A stretch of DNA of 64,000 nt from Kluyvera georgiana ATCC 51603 (GCF_001654985.1 NZ_LXEU01000002.1:38322-102321); one strand, 5' to 3'. Numbered from the stretch's first letter, positions 17,943 to 27,219 are shown. The notes: generated from the letters alone by a model not told the origin. Made by a program: numbers and translations.

Positions 17943-20432
17943 TTACCCCGCGATTTCCTGAGCCAAAAGTTCAGCGACATCCTGCGGTAAAGCACGGTCC
18001 AGTAGCTGCTGTCGAAATTCGGCATGCATTAACTTTCGAGCCAGTCGGGAGAAAATTTTCATGTGATCGCCTTTCTCCTGCTCGCTGACCGTTAACATGA
18101 TAATCAACGACACATCGACCTCATCATTCCACGCCAACGGCTTAGTCAGCCGCATCAGCGACACGCTGCTATGGCTGACTGCGGCTGATTTACAGTGCGG
18201 AAGCGCGATGGCGAAACCTAATGCGGTAGAGAAAATCGCCTCACGCTGCCAGATAGCGCTCTCTACCTCTGGACCTGAAATCACCCGCTGTTCAACTTCC
18301 AGATTATCGGTCAGTACCTTGATCACCTCTGCCTTGTCGGCCACCGGGCGATCGAGCAGGATCAATGCGGGATCGACCACGGGCTTCGCTGCCGCCGTCA
18401 CCTGCTGCTTTAGCGCCATCATCACCGCCTGAGCACCGTCACTGGCCAGCGCCTGCGCAAGCTTCTGCTCGCCACTGGCAAGCGTCAGCGAGGATAAATG
18501 CGCTTTCGCCGCGGCAATGCGACTGACCGACATACTCAACTGTCGCAATCCTGCGCCCAGCAATAACGCCAGCGCCGACGGGTCGCCACCCATCTCACCG
18601 CACAGGCTAATCGCAATACCGGCACGCTGCGCGCGCGCCGTCATCTCGGTGAGCAGCTGGAGAAACGAGGGGTCGAAATAGTTATAGAGATGGCGCACCT
18701 GTGGGTTACCCCGGTCGCAGGCCAGAAAATACTGCGTCAGATCGTTACTGCCAATGGAGACAAAATCGATATAAGCGGCCGCTTTCTCCAGCAGGTACAG
18801 CACCGATGGTACTTCCGCCATGATGCCCAACGACCATATCCCGGTAGCGATACCTTCAGCGCGCAGCTGCGCCTCAGTCTGCTGAAACTGTTCGCGCAGC
18901 CACTTAATTTCCTCCAGCGTGGTCACCATGGGCGCCATAATATGCAGCGGCCCGGTGGCGCTCGCACGCAGCAGTGCCCGCACCTGCGTGGTGAAAACGG
19001 CGTTAAAGGCGGGATATAAACGAATCCCCCGCCAGCCGAGAAACGGATTTTCCTCCGGCGGCATATTGAGATAATCACAGGGCTTATCGCCGCCGATATC
19101 CAGCGTGCGAATCACCACTTTGCGTCCCTTCGCTTGTTGCAGAACGTGGCGATAGGCCTGATATTGCTCTTCTTCATCCGGCGGCGCCGCGCGTTCACAG
19201 AACAGCATTTCGGTACGGAACAAACCAATACCTTCCGCGCCTGCGGCAAACGCCGCTTCAGCTTCAGCAGCCAGCGCAATATTGGCCAGTATGGCAACCG
19301 ACTCGCCGTCTTGCGTCACTCCAGGACGCTGGATCAGCGGCTGTAAACGCAGATGCTGTCGCTGGCGTTTTTCCTCTTCTAATTGATACCAACGCAGAGC
19401 CTGCGCGTCCGGCGCAAGAACCACCACGCCGTAGCGCGTATCCAGCATCAGCGGTTCGTTGCTGCGAATGCGGGTAATTTCTGCCGGTTCAACGCTCAAC
19501 AGCGGAATACCGAACGAGCGCGCGAGGATCACCGTGTGCGACGTTTCCCCGCCCGCCCCCATCACCACGCCTTTCAGATGCGGGCCGCGCAGCGCCAGGA
19601 ATTGACCCGGCGTGATTGGGGTTGGGCTTATCACGATGGTGTCCTGCCGCAGTACCGTCTCAGGCATCAGCGGCTGCTCACAAAGATGTGTGGCCAAACG
19701 CAAGCCTAAATCCTGGATGTCCAACACACGTTGTTGAAGATAGCTGCTGCGGCTCTCCCGTAGCGGCGCACTCAGTTCATCCAACGCCTGCGCTAACGCC
19801 GCAAGCGCATTACGCGCCGGGCGTTCGCTTAACAGCGCGCGTTCAAAAAGGTCATCCTCCAGCAGGTTAATGTGCGCCTGCAGCACCGTCGCGGCTTCGC
19901 CCTGCGCATGATGTAACGCATCGCGAAGTTGCATACGTACCTGCTGTAGCGCGGCCTGCAGCGCATCACGTTGCACCTCAGGCGTCGTTGCAACCTCCCG
20001 TTCAGCAAGCTGATAGAGATCCGGCGTTCCCGAATACATAGCCACGCCAAGCGCCAGTCCGCCGCTAACGCCATTACCCCGCAGAATTTCCGCCGTTGTC
20101 TGTGCCAGAAAAACCGGTAACGGCGTGTCGATTTCGTTTTGCGACGGGGGCATAGACTCGTCGCAGCTGGCGAACTCTTGCGTGATGAACTGCTGTAATG
20201 CCTGAAACGCCGCCGCCTCATCGTCACCGGTAATCACCAGTTCGCAGGGATCCTGGTACAAAATGTCAGTACCAATCATTGCCAGCACGCTGCGCGCATC
20301 GGCCTGGCGTTCATTGCGTAAATTCACAATCTGTACGTGAGCGCCGAAAGCGTTAACACGCTGCTCCAGCGCGCTAGCTGGGCGAGCATGCAGCCCGTTT
20401 GGCAACGGGCAGGTAAAATGAATCTTCAACAC
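17943..20432 (-). CDS. Multiphosphoryl transfer protein HPr-EI-EIIA(Fru)
   Basis: An 829-residue fusion that carries phosphate from PEP to a sugar-specific EIIB. Domains in order: HPr (about 1-85, active His15 in GLHARPAS); enzyme I (about 110-665, active His in GGETSHTVILARSFGIP, PEP-binding GIGLFRTEMLF, SLCGEMGGDP near the end); and a fructose/mannitol-type EIIA (about 680-829, active His in ALPHCK). The architecture matches E. coli FryA/PtsA proteins. It lies 4 bases after the mannosidase and 6 before the permease. With its own EI and HPr, the operon can energise its transporter independently of the general ptsHI proteins. Confidence 0.93.
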   Translation of the reverse strand: MLKIHFTCPLPNGLHARPASALEQRVNAFGAHVQIVNLRNERQADARSVLAMIGTDILYQDPCELVITGDDEAAAFQALQQFITQEFASCDESMPPSQNEIDTPLPVFLAQTTAEILRGNGVSGGLALGVAMYSGTPDLYQLAEREVATTPEVQRDALQAALQQVRMQLRDALHHAQGEAATVLQAHINLLEDDLFERALLSERPARNALAALAQALDELSAPLRESRSSYLQQRVLDIQDLGLRLATHLCEQPLMPETVLRQDTIVISPTPITPGQFLALRGPHLKGVVMGAGGETSHTVILARSFGIPLLSVEPAEITRIRSNEPLMLDTRYGVVVLAPDAQALRWYQLEEEKRQRQHLRLQPLIQRPGVTQDGESVAILANIALAAEAEAAFAAGAEGIGLFRTEMLFCERAAPPDEEEQYQAYRHVLQQAKGRKVVIRTLDIGGDKPCDYLNMPPEENPFLGWRGIRLYPAFNAVFTTQVRALLRASATGPLHIMAPMVTTLEEIKWLREQFQQTEAQLRAEGIATGIWSLGIMAEVPSVLYLLEKAAAYIDFVSIGSNDLTQYFLACDRGNPQVRHLYNYFDPSFLQLLTEMTARAQRAGIAISLCGEMGGDPSALALLLGAGLRQLSMSVSRIAAAKAHLSSLTLASGEQKLAQALASDGAQAVMMALKQQVTAAAKPVVDPALILLDRPVADKAEVIKVLTDNLEVEQRVISGPEVESAIWQREAIFSTALGFAIALPHCKSAAVSHSSVSLMRLTKPLAWNDEVDVSLIIMLTVSEQEKGDHMKIFSRLARKLMHAEFRQQLLDRALPQDVAELLAQEIAG

Positions 20433-20436
20433 AACT

Positions 20437-23028
20437 TTATCCTCTTACAGCGGGCGTAATACGCCACGAGACAGGAGCACACTGCAGAACGGTTTGCTGA
20501 GGTTGCGCTTCAGTCCGCTCATCAAGCATGACTTTATTTAGCGTGGCCTCCACCGTTGGTGCGGTACAAGGTAAGACCTGAGAGCCGGGGTTCCAGCCGC
20601 GCAAAATCAGCGCCTCTCCGCGTTCTGCTTTTTTCAGGGTGCTGAAATGTAGCGGCGTCTCCCAACTCAACAGGCTGTAACGTGCAGGGAAGGTAAGAGA
20701 GTGCGGGTTGGTTTTAAAACGGGCCCAGCCGGAGTCGAGCCAACCCACCGGCGGCGTGCGCCAGGCTTCCACGTCGCGCCAGAAGTCCTGAGTCTCTCCC
20801 TCACACAAAGGAATAAGCGCAAAGCGGACGGTGAATTCGCCGGGAATCTGTGAATCCGGAGACGGTAGCGCCATGCCGGACGCTCGCCCAGGCCGCCATG
20901 GCATCCCGGCGCGCCCCAGCCAGCCGACGCTGCGCAGCAGGGTAATCGCCATGACCGATGGCCGCCCTTCCGGGATCTCATATTCACGCAGCCCGTCCGT
21001 CACAACGCTCATCCCCTGCCCGCCATCGTGCATCATCACCAGACTTTGCATTGGCCATAACGAGGCGGGCGCTTCACCCCACTGTTCCTGCTGCCAGACG
21101 TCCAGCGCAGCAGGGCGGTTGGGACGGCGAATCAAGCCAAAGGGCTGATCGGCAAAATGGCAATCGGTAAATACATCGGTTGGAATTTCGACCTGCAGGC
21201 GATGATCCTGCAGCGTGTTATTGACGCTAACCTGCACATCGAGCACCGGCCGCTGATGCGCCAACGTGATCACCATACTGACGTCCAGTCGCGTATTAAG
21301 ACGCCGCTGTTGTCTGTCGGTGAGGTTACGTGGCGCGGCAATGGACCAGCTTAGCGTCAAGGTATCGGCCAACGCGCCGCGCTGCCAATCGACGCTTTGC
21401 AGCGCACCCGCACCGGTCACGCGCCAGTCATCTTCCGGCGGTGAATAGTTATAGGTGTCGCCGGCATCGCCGCCATCCACCAGTTGAATCAGATCCTCCC
21501 AACGCTTGCCGCTGCGCTTGTCCACCAGCACGACCTTTTCCCCCTCCAGCGTCAGCCGGAGCCAGGCGTTTTCTAGCGCAGCCTCCGCCACGTCGGGCTC
21601 GTCAAAGCCCGCGGGTTCACCTTCCTGAAGGTACAACGTGAGGTAACCACAAGCGGGGAGTGCGACGGTTTCCAGCAAAATCTCGCATTTACGGTAGAAA
21701 ACGGGTTCGGCACTGTTTGAAAGCTCCTGCACAATCACCGACATATCCTGCGACGTTTCGCGCACAATCTGCCAGCGGCAAGGAACACCGTGTTCATCGA
21801 CAATACGGAACGCCGAGCCGGGTAGGTACAACGTGAGCGCCGTCAGTCCATCGCGAACTGAAGGTAGTGCATTGAAAATGATGATTTTCTTGCCATCTTG
21901 CTGAGCAGCGATCCCCTGCGCCAGCATCTGCATATTGAGCTCAAAGAGCTGGTTCGCTTTTTCCTGACCGGAGAGCAGGCGGGCTTTAACCATCGCATTC
22001 ACACGGTCGGCATTGCAGCCGCCAATGCTGTCGTGCGCATGCGACTTCATCGCTTCGCGCCAGATATTTTCAACCACCTTTTGCGGATAGGGCAGACCCA
22101 GCCGCCAGACGACGCTGAGCAGCGGCTCCAACTGGCGACTGACAACGTTCTCCAGGTGGGCGTTGGCCTGTTTAATATCCATACGGGTAGAAAAAATGCC
22201 GCGATGGACACGCATATATTTCGGGCTCAACAGTTCGCCTTCAAAGGCGGCGAGCGGCGTCTGCGCCAGTGCGGCAAAGTAGCGGCTGAAGTCGCTACGC
22301 ACAAAATGGTACTGCTCTTGCTGCGCGTTGAGGCGTTCCAGCATCGCGGGCACGCCATATTCAAATGGCGATTGATCGTTGCCGTTGGGCAGCAATAGCT
22401 GTGAACTACCGCTAAACGAGGCCTGCTTTTCCAGAATGGCCGATAGACGCGGCCACGCCTGCTGCGGTTCCGTCGGTAACCATTTGGCGCAGCCATAGCC
22501 TTGTGGCAATACTGCCGCCGTCACCTCGCTGCCATCCAGGCTGCGCCAGCGAAACTCGGTCATCGGCGTGTCATACTCGCTCCAGCCACGCCAGACCACC
22601 GCGCTGTCGATCGCAAACTGCTTGAGAAACATCGGCAACTGCGCACTCTGGCCAAAAGAGTCTGGCACATAGCCCACCGCCATTCGTGGGCCAAGCGCAT
22701 CACAGTCGGCCTGGCCGAGCAGCAGGTTACGGGTAATCGATTCGGCGCCAACCACCAGAAAGTCTGTCTGCGTGTACCAGGGGCCAATCAGCAGCCTCCC
22801 GCTTTTCACCAGCGCTCGTACGCGCTCACGGTTCTCTGGCGCAAACTGGAAATAATCTTCCAGTACCACCGTTTGCCCATCAAGCATAAATGGACCTAAT
22901 GATTCATCCGTTTCCAGACGATTAAGAAGATCCGCCATGAAATAATAAAGAAGAACCTGAGAATCATTCTCCGTAAAATACCACTCACGATCCCAGTGCG
23001 TGTGCTGAATTAAATGAACCGTTTTCAT
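20437..23028 (-). CDS. GH38 alpha-mannosidase, MngB-like
   Basis: An 863-residue cytoplasmic glycoside hydrolase of family 38. The zinc site HTHWDREWYFT is near residue 9, the likely catalytic nucleophile is the Asp in GYVPDSFGQSAQLP (about residue 150), and a zinc His follows in KSHAHDSIGGCN. Length and motifs resemble E. coli MngB (877 aa), which cleaves 2-O-(6-phospho-alpha-mannosyl)-D-glycerate. Here the partners differ: EIIB and EIIC are separate, and the phosphate donor is a fused HPr-EI-EIIA. It most likely hydrolyses a phosphorylated alpha-mannoside brought in by the PTS. The start MKTVHLIQHTHWDREW puts the zinc motif where the family has it. Confidence 0.9.
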   Translation of the reverse strand: MKTVHLIQHTHWDREWYFTENDSQVLLYYFMADLLNRLETDESLGPFMLDGQTVVLEDYFQFAPENRERVRALVKSGRLLIGPWYTQTDFLVVGAESITRNLLLGQADCDALGPRMAVGYVPDSFGQSAQLPMFLKQFAIDSAVVWRGWSEYDTPMTEFRWRSLDGSEVTAAVLPQGYGCAKWLPTEPQQAWPRLSAILEKQASFSGSSQLLLPNGNDQSPFEYGVPAMLERLNAQQEQYHFVRSDFSRYFAALAQTPLAAFEGELLSPKYMRVHRGIFSTRMDIKQANAHLENVVSRQLEPLLSVVWRLGLPYPQKVVENIWREAMKSHAHDSIGGCNADRVNAMVKARLLSGQEKANQLFELNMQMLAQGIAAQQDGKKIIIFNALPSVRDGLTALTLYLPGSAFRIVDEHGVPCRWQIVRETSQDMSVIVQELSNSAEPVFYRKCEILLETVALPACGYLTLYLQEGEPAGFDEPDVAEAALENAWLRLTLEGEKVVLVDKRSGKRWEDLIQLVDGGDAGDTYNYSPPEDDWRVTGAGALQSVDWQRGALADTLTLSWSIAAPRNLTDRQQRRLNTRLDVSMVITLAHQRPVLDVQVSVNNTLQDHRLQVEIPTDVFTDCHFADQPFGLIRRPNRPAALDVWQQEQWGEAPASLWPMQSLVMMHDGGQGMSVVTDGLREYEIPEGRPSVMAITLLRSVGWLGRAGMPWRPGRASGMALPSPDSQIPGEFTVRFALIPLCEGETQDFWRDVEAWRTPPVGWLDSGWARFKTNPHSLTFPARYSLLSWETPLHFSTLKKAERGEALILRGWNPGSQVLPCTAPTVEATLNKVMLDERTEAQPQQTVLQCAPVSWRITPAVRG

Positions 23029-23123
23029 TCTCTTTATTCCTGTTTACAGGCGTGCGTATCCGGCACGGATATTTATCCGCGCTGAGCGCAGGGGAAATTA
23101 ATTCAGATGCGCCGATGGCGCGT

Positions 23124-24239
23124 TTAACGGCTGGCTTTAAATTTCGGTGCCGTTACGTCTTTTTTTACCTCTGGCGTTGCCGCCTGGCCGCGGAAAATCA
23201 GCAGCGATCCGCAGGCGATAATCGCGGAACCGCAGACAATCGACAGCACATAAACCGGCCATTTTTCGACCGCCAGCCACCCGTAAAACCCGGAAATCGG
23301 GGCATGGTTCACGGCCCCCAGGCCAACGGCCATCGCGGCACCCACCGCAGACCCGACCACGTTAACCACGATAATGCGCGGATTGGATAAGGCAAACGGG
23401 ATGGCCCCTTCAGATACGCCAATTAACCCCATGAGCGTAGAGGCCTTACCCGCCTCGCGCAGTGATTCCGGGAAGCGTGATGACCACAGCAACGTTGCCA
23501 CCCCCAGACCAATCGGCGGAACGATAATCGCTACCTGTGCCGCCGTGTTCGGGTCGTAGATACCTGACGCCAGCAGCGCCATGGCCGTTGTGACCGCCGC
23601 CTTATTGACCGGCCCACCGAGGTCGAACCCCACCATCCCGCCAATCACCGCCGCCAGCACAACTTTGTTGGTCCCGGACATCGACAACAGCCAGCTTTCC
23701 ATACCGTGATTCAACGCCGCCAGCGGCGTGCCAATCACAAAGGCCATGATGACGCAGGTTAACAGCGTACCGCCCACAGGCAGAATAAAGATCGGGCCAG
23801 CGGACGCCAGCGACTTCGGTAATTTGATATAGCGGTTGAGCGCCCGCACGATGTACCCGGCCACGAAACCTGCGGCCAGAGCGCCCAGGAACCCGGTACC
23901 CAAATTACTTGCCAGCAGACCACCCACCATGCCCGGCGCCAGGCCTGGCTTGTTGGCCAAAGCAAAGCTGATATAGCCCGCCACCACCGGCAGCATCAGC
24001 GATAATGCCAGACCGCCGAAGCCGTCAAACTTATGCAGCAGCTGTACCACCATACCGGCGTGTTCGTAGCTGGCATCCCATATATTATCAATACCATAGA
24101 TGGAAGCGCCTATACGGGCGATCCCCATCAGCACCGCACCCGCAATCACGAACGGCAGCATCCATGATACGCCGGTCATAATGGCATTTTTCACCTCAAT
24201 ACCTGCTGACGGCTTACCTCCCCCCTGAAACTTAGCCAT
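23124..24239 (-). CDS. PTS fructose-family EIIC permease
   Basis: A 371-residue polytopic membrane protein of the PTS fructose/mannitol EIIC class. It opens MAKFQGGGKPSAGIEVKNAIMTGVSWMLPFV and has about nine or ten membrane segments; GGPVNKAA and the family motif GVSEGAIPFA probably form the sugar-binding re-entrant loop. It transports and, with EIIB, phosphorylates the substrate. Its start overlaps the EIIB stop by 8 bases, so the two are co-translated. A 95-base gap separates it from the mannosidase and may hold a processing site, but no terminator was seen there. Probable substrate: a mannoside. Confidence 0.9.
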   Translation of the reverse strand: MAKFQGGGKPSAGIEVKNAIMTGVSWMLPFVIAGAVLMGIARIGASIYGIDNIWDASYEHAGMVVQLLHKFDGFGGLALSLMLPVVAGYISFALANKPGLAPGMVGGLLASNLGTGFLGALAAGFVAGYIVRALNRYIKLPKSLASAGPIFILPVGGTLLTCVIMAFVIGTPLAALNHGMESWLLSMSGTNKVVLAAVIGGMVGFDLGGPVNKAAVTTAMALLASGIYDPNTAAQVAIIVPPIGLGVATLLWSSRFPESLREAGKASTLMGLIGVSEGAIPFALSNPRIIVVNVVGSAVGAAMAVGLGAVNHAPISGFYGWLAVEKWPVYVLSIVCGSAIIACGSLLIFRGQAATPEVKKDVTAPKFKASR

Positions 24240-24546
24240 TTGCCACCTCCTGCTCTACGGCCTCAAATACCGCATCACCATATTTGATCGGATCGGAAAC
24301 GCTGCACTCAAGTTTAACCATCCCGTCGAATCGTTCCTTGCCGCTAATCGCAACATCTGCGGCAATGATCACCGCATCAGCACGCGCCAAATCGTCCGGC
24401 ATAATCTCGTTTTCCGCGCCAAGGCTACCCTGCGTTTCAACCTTCACTTCATGTCCACGATTTTTCCCTGTCATTTCAAGAGACTCAGCGGCCATATAGG
24501 TATGAGCCACGCCGGTTGGACAAGCAGCAACGCAAACAATGTACAT
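24232..24546 (-). CDS. PTS fructose-family EIIB
   Basis: A 104-residue EIIB domain protein. The phosphocysteine lies in VAACPTGVAHTYMAAE near residue 9, the canonical PTS-EIIB-fruc motif. It accepts phosphate from the EIIA domain of the fused HPr-EI-EIIA protein and passes it to the sugar at EIIC. The start is the ATG at 24546 behind AAGGGG; the longer in-frame extension would begin inside the upstream terminator. It is the first clear gene of the six-gene operon and lies directly after a terminator-containing leader. Confidence 0.92.
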   Translation of the reverse strand: MYIVCVAACPTGVAHTYMAAESLEMTGKNRGHEVKVETQGSLGAENEIMPDDLARADAVIIAADVAISGKERFDGMVKLECSVSDPIKYGDAVFEAVEQEVANG

Positions 24547-25009
24547 AATGATTCCCCTTAGATTCTGGCAATAAAAAAAGCACAATGGCTAAAAAGCGCA
24601 TTGTGCTTTGTGTAGGGCTAACATGTTGAAAAATATGATGCTCAGCGTCCGCCCCGCTTGTGTGGCGGCAGACTAACAGCTGATGGAGGCTGGAATTACG
24701 GAAACTAAACGCCAGTTCATCGCGTTTGCGACGACACAGTAACACCTGAGGAAAGCGTAGACTGAAGCGGGCTAGTCGATGGCAGCGTTGGCGAACGCTC
24801 ACGCAAAGCGCTTCACCCGCGCAGTCCCATAGAGAGGACCAGCTCTCCGCCATTTGCGTATCCATGCATTCCTGTTCAATTTCCTCGTTTTCCGCAAGGG
24901 CGTTAACAGAATTAAACCAACATATTTCATCAAGCATAGTTTTAATTTTGCGATCGATTGATAGCAAAATTAAAACTATGCTCTTAATAATGAATGAGTT
25001 GGTCATCAT
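24485..25009 (-). CDS. Possible leader ORF of the PTS operon (unrecognised)
   Basis: An open frame of 174 codons starts at ATG-ATG (25009) behind GGGGGTG, runs through the perfect inverted repeat and the intrinsic terminator without a stop, and ends inside the EIIB gene in another frame. The encoded sequence has a hydrophobic N-terminal stretch (SFIIKSIVLILL) and a Cys/Arg/His-rich middle, and resembles nothing I recognise. The third codon positions of the middle part look like coding DNA. It could be a real regulatory protein, a remnant, or chance. An alternative ATG at 24937 lies within the hairpin arm. Confidence 0.25.
   Translation of the reverse strand: MMTNSFIIKSIVLILLSIDRKIKTMLDEICWFNSVNALAENEEIEQECMDTQMAESWSSLWDCAGEALCVSVRQRCHRLARFSLRFPQVLLCRRKRDELAFSFRNSSLHQLLVCRHTSGADAEHHIFQHVSPTQSTMRFLAIVLFLLPESKGNHYVHCLRCCLSNRRGSYLYGR
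24577..24609 (-). terminator. Intrinsic terminator before the PTS genes (leader attenuator?)
   Basis: AAAGCACAATG and CATTGTGCTTT form an 11-bp stem followed on the minus strand by seven T, only 31 bases before the EIIB start. It may end rhaR transcription, but it also lies downstream of the operon's CRP site, so readthrough control of the PTS operon is likely. Confidence 0.8.
24934..24981. repeat. Perfect 18-bp inverted repeat upstream of the PTS operon
   Basis: GCATAGTTTTAATTTTGC (24934-24951) and its exact reverse complement (24964-24981) flank a 12-base loop. It has few GC pairs and no T-run, so it is not a terminator. It could be an operator for an unknown regulator, an RNA antiterminator structure, or the scar of a small mobile element. 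Confidence 0.85.
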
Positions 25010-25067
25010 TGATAAAGCACCCCCGTGAATAGATTGATAGAGAGTAAAACAAAAACAAAAGAACAAC

Positions 25068-25083
25068 TGTGATTTATTGCACA
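25068..25083 (-). promoter_or_regulatory. CRP site upstream of the PTS operon
   Basis: TGTGA-TTTATT-GCACA differs from the CRP consensus TGTGA-N6-TCACA in one base. It lies between the rhaR stop and the operon leader, on the side expected for a catabolite-activated promoter reading towards the PTS genes. Confidence 0.6.
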
Positions 25084-25158
25084 GAGCGCTGACTTTTATT
25101 TATTCCTGCCTAACAATAAGTATCAAGATATTTTAAATATATAAATAGATATTATGTA

Positions 25159-26007
25159 TTAGGCTGCAATCCTGCTGCGCTGACGCCACTGCCCCGGCGT
25201 CATACCAATCTCGCGGTTGAACACGACCGAAAAATAGTTGCTGTCTTCAAACCCGCAGCGCATCGCCACTTCACCAATCAGTAGCTCTGTGTGCTGCAAC
25301 AGATATTGCGCATGGCAAATGCGCAACTGACGCAGGTAATGGTTTACGGTCATTCCGGTCTGGGTACGGAACTGTTGGCGTAGCGCGCGCTCGCTGCATC
25401 CCTGTTGTGTGCAGAAGAAATCTAATACGAAAGGCCGGTTCAGGCTGCCCGCCAGCGCGGTAAGCAGTTTATCCAGCAGCGCTTCACTTTGCGTTGCCGC
25501 AAGGTTGTCGGTGGCATAACGGTAGCGCTTCAGACACACCACCAGTTGGGCAAACAGCAGTTCAGACATCTGGTTTGCCAGCGCGTCTTCTTTGCGGCTC
25601 TCGTGCTCCAACTGGGTCATAATCTGCCGCGCCTGTGTCATTCCGGTACTGCCAATGCGCCAGTGTGGTACCCAGGGCGAACCGTGTAAGCCGGGAATAT
25701 GGCTTACCCAGTCGAGATTGAGCTTCAGGCGTTCGGGGCAGTAGATAATATTCTGCAAAACCAAATCATTAACGGAAGCGTAGGAGTGTTTATCTTCGGC
25801 GCGAATATAGAACAAATCGCCGCGGGTAATACGGTAGGGACGGTCATTGAGGATATGCAGGCCGTTGCCGCGCCAGACCAGCACCAGCTCGCAAAATTCG
25901 TGGGTATGCTCAGCAAAAACGTTCTGCGGATAACGATCCGCCACCGCAACGGCCTGTGCGGAACTGGCGAAAAACTCGTCTTTTCGAAGGATTAACTGGC
26001 CTGACAC
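25159..26007 (-). CDS. rhaR: L-rhamnose-responsive activator RhaR
   Basis: RhaR is the AraC-family activator that, with L-rhamnose, turns on rhaSR. The 282-residue protein has a cupin sensor domain ([19 protein letters not shown], then [33 protein letters not shown]) and a C-terminal double helix-turn-helix ([34 protein letters not shown], then [26 protein letters not shown]). It resembles E. coli RhaR throughout, with the same length. The start is a GTG at 26007. It follows rhaS by 72 bases. In K-12 rhaT lies next to it; here the mannosidase/PTS operon does. Confidence 0.95.
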   Translation of the reverse strand: MSGQLILRKDEFFASSAQAVAVADRYPQNVFAEHTHEFCELVLVWRGNGLHILNDRPYRITRGDLFYIRAEDKHSYASVNDLVLQNIIYCPERLKLNLDWVSHIPGLHGSPWVPHWRIGSTGMTQARQIMTQLEHESRKEDALANQMSELLFAQLVVCLKRYRYATDNLAATQSEALLDKLLTALAGSLNRPFVLDFFCTQQGCSERALRQQFRTQTGMTVNHYLRQLRICHAQYLLQHTELLIGEVAMRCGFEDSNYFSVVFNREIGMTPGQWRQRSRIAA

Positions 26008-26079
26008 GCTGATACCTCAACGACTAACAACTTACTATTATTAGCCGTTTTACGGTAAAAAACGGTGATTGCCTTCGCG

Positions 26080-26916
26080 TTACTGAAGCACCGTATCCCG
26101 GCCCTGGCGGATATCGCGCGGCGACCAGTTAAACTCACGACGGAACAGCGTAGAGAAGTGGTTGCTGTCACCAAACCCGCAGTGGTAAGCAATATCGGTC
26201 ACGCTTTCATCGCTGTGACGCAGCAGATGCCGCGCTTTAATCAGCCGCAGGCGGTTCAGATAACGCTGCGGCGTCAGGCCGGTGCAGTGCTTCAACTGGC
26301 GGTGCAGCGTGCGCAGCGATAGCGAGAATTGCTCGGCCAACGCTTCCCAGCATACGTCCTCGGCAAAGTGATCTTCCAGCCACGCCATTAGTTGATTCAG
26401 GCGGGCATCGTTATCAATAGCGCCCTGCACCTGACTGCCTTTACGCAGCAAAACCAGCAGCTGCATAAAGAGGATTTCACGGTTGGCCAGCGACATCATA
26501 TCGGTACTGTCTTTGGCTTCTTCCATCTGACCTACAATCGCCCGCACCTGCTGTAACGTGCTCTGGTTAACCCGCCAGTGGGAAGGATAGTGGCCATCCT
26601 GTTCCTGCGGCAGTAGTTTGTTAAGACCTGACAAGAACTGGAAAGCATCCGGAGCGCGATATAACACATTGGTCAGACAGAGATTATCGGTATGTTCATA
26701 CAGATGACGATCGACGTCGCGCACGAAGCAAACGGTGCCACCACAAATCGTATGCGGCTGACCATTGAAGACATGAATACCCGTACCGTGTTCAACGATA
26801 ACAATCTCATTAAAATCATGATGATGCTCAGGAAAAGCCGCCTGAGGAAGCCGAGGTTCGATCGCAACAGGCAACTTACCGGAAGAGAAGAAATCCACGC
26901 TGTGTAATACGGTCAT
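26080..26916 (-). CDS. rhaS: rhaBAD activator RhaS
   Basis: RhaS is the AraC-family activator of rhaBAD and of rhamnose transport genes, responsive to L-rhamnose. The 278-residue product starts [13 protein letters not shown] as in E. coli, with a cupin sensor domain ([25 protein letters not shown]) and the HTH region [29 protein letters not shown] followed by [29 protein letters not shown]. The ATG at 26916 was chosen by this match over the upstream in-frame ATG at 26976. It is divergent from rhaB across a 303-base regulatory region. Confidence 0.97.
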   Translation of the reverse strand: MTVLHSVDFFSSGKLPVAIEPRLPQAAFPEHHHDFNEIVIVEHGTGIHVFNGQPHTICGGTVCFVRDVDRHLYEHTDNLCLTNVLYRAPDAFQFLSGLNKLLPQEQDGHYPSHWRVNQSTLQQVRAIVGQMEEAKDSTDMMSLANREILFMQLLVLLRKGSQVQGAIDNDARLNQLMAWLEDHFAEDVCWEALAEQFSLSLRTLHRQLKHCTGLTPQRYLNRLRLIKARHLLRHSDESVTDIAYHCGFGDSNHFSTLFRREFNWSPRDIRQGRDTVLQ

Positions 26917-27092
26917 AACAACGCCCACCAAATGAGAAATGTTATCAGGATAGTAATCTTCACTGAGGGATCTCACCTTGACGTTTTGACAGCAAAGCGC
27001 GCAAACCCGGTCTTTTTTTCAAGAAACAGCCGGAAAGTTCGGGAAATGAGGTCAGTATCACACCCCCTGAAAGCCGCATTATCGCGGGAATT

Positions 27093-27108
27093 TGTGAACT
27101 CTCTCACG
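27093..27108 (+). promoter_or_regulatory. CRP site of the rhaS-rhaB intergenic region
   Basis: TGTGA-ACTCTC-TCACG matches the CRP consensus except for the last base. It is adjacent to the RhaS half-site of rhaBAD, the arrangement known from E. coli. Confidence 0.75.
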
Positions 27109-27111
27109 TTC

Positions 27112-27187
27112 ATCTTTGCTTTCTTGCCAGCGGCCAATGGCGTCTGTCAGTAACGAGAAGGTAGTGACGATGTCCTTTTTTTAGACT
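27112..27187 (+). promoter_or_regulatory. RhaS-binding half-sites and rhaBAD promoter
   Basis: ATCTTTGCTTTCTTGCC at 27112-27128 and TGTCAGTAACGAGAAGG at about 27145-27161 correspond to the two 17-bp RhaS half-sites of the E. coli rhaBAD promoter, separated by 16 bases. The -10 element TAGACT at 27182-27187 is also conserved. rhaB starts 32 bases further on. The rest of the 303-base region probably contains the RhaR site and promoter for rhaSR. Confidence 0.8.
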
Positions 27188-27219
27188 GAGCGGTAATGAC
27201 TCTCAGAAGGACTTTTGCC

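Noticed and set aside
24577..24609. Terminator hairpin before EIIB taken as the end of an rhaT remnant
   Set aside because: None of the frames upstream looks like RhaT, and the sequence between rhaR and the hairpin has no multi-segment membrane protein.
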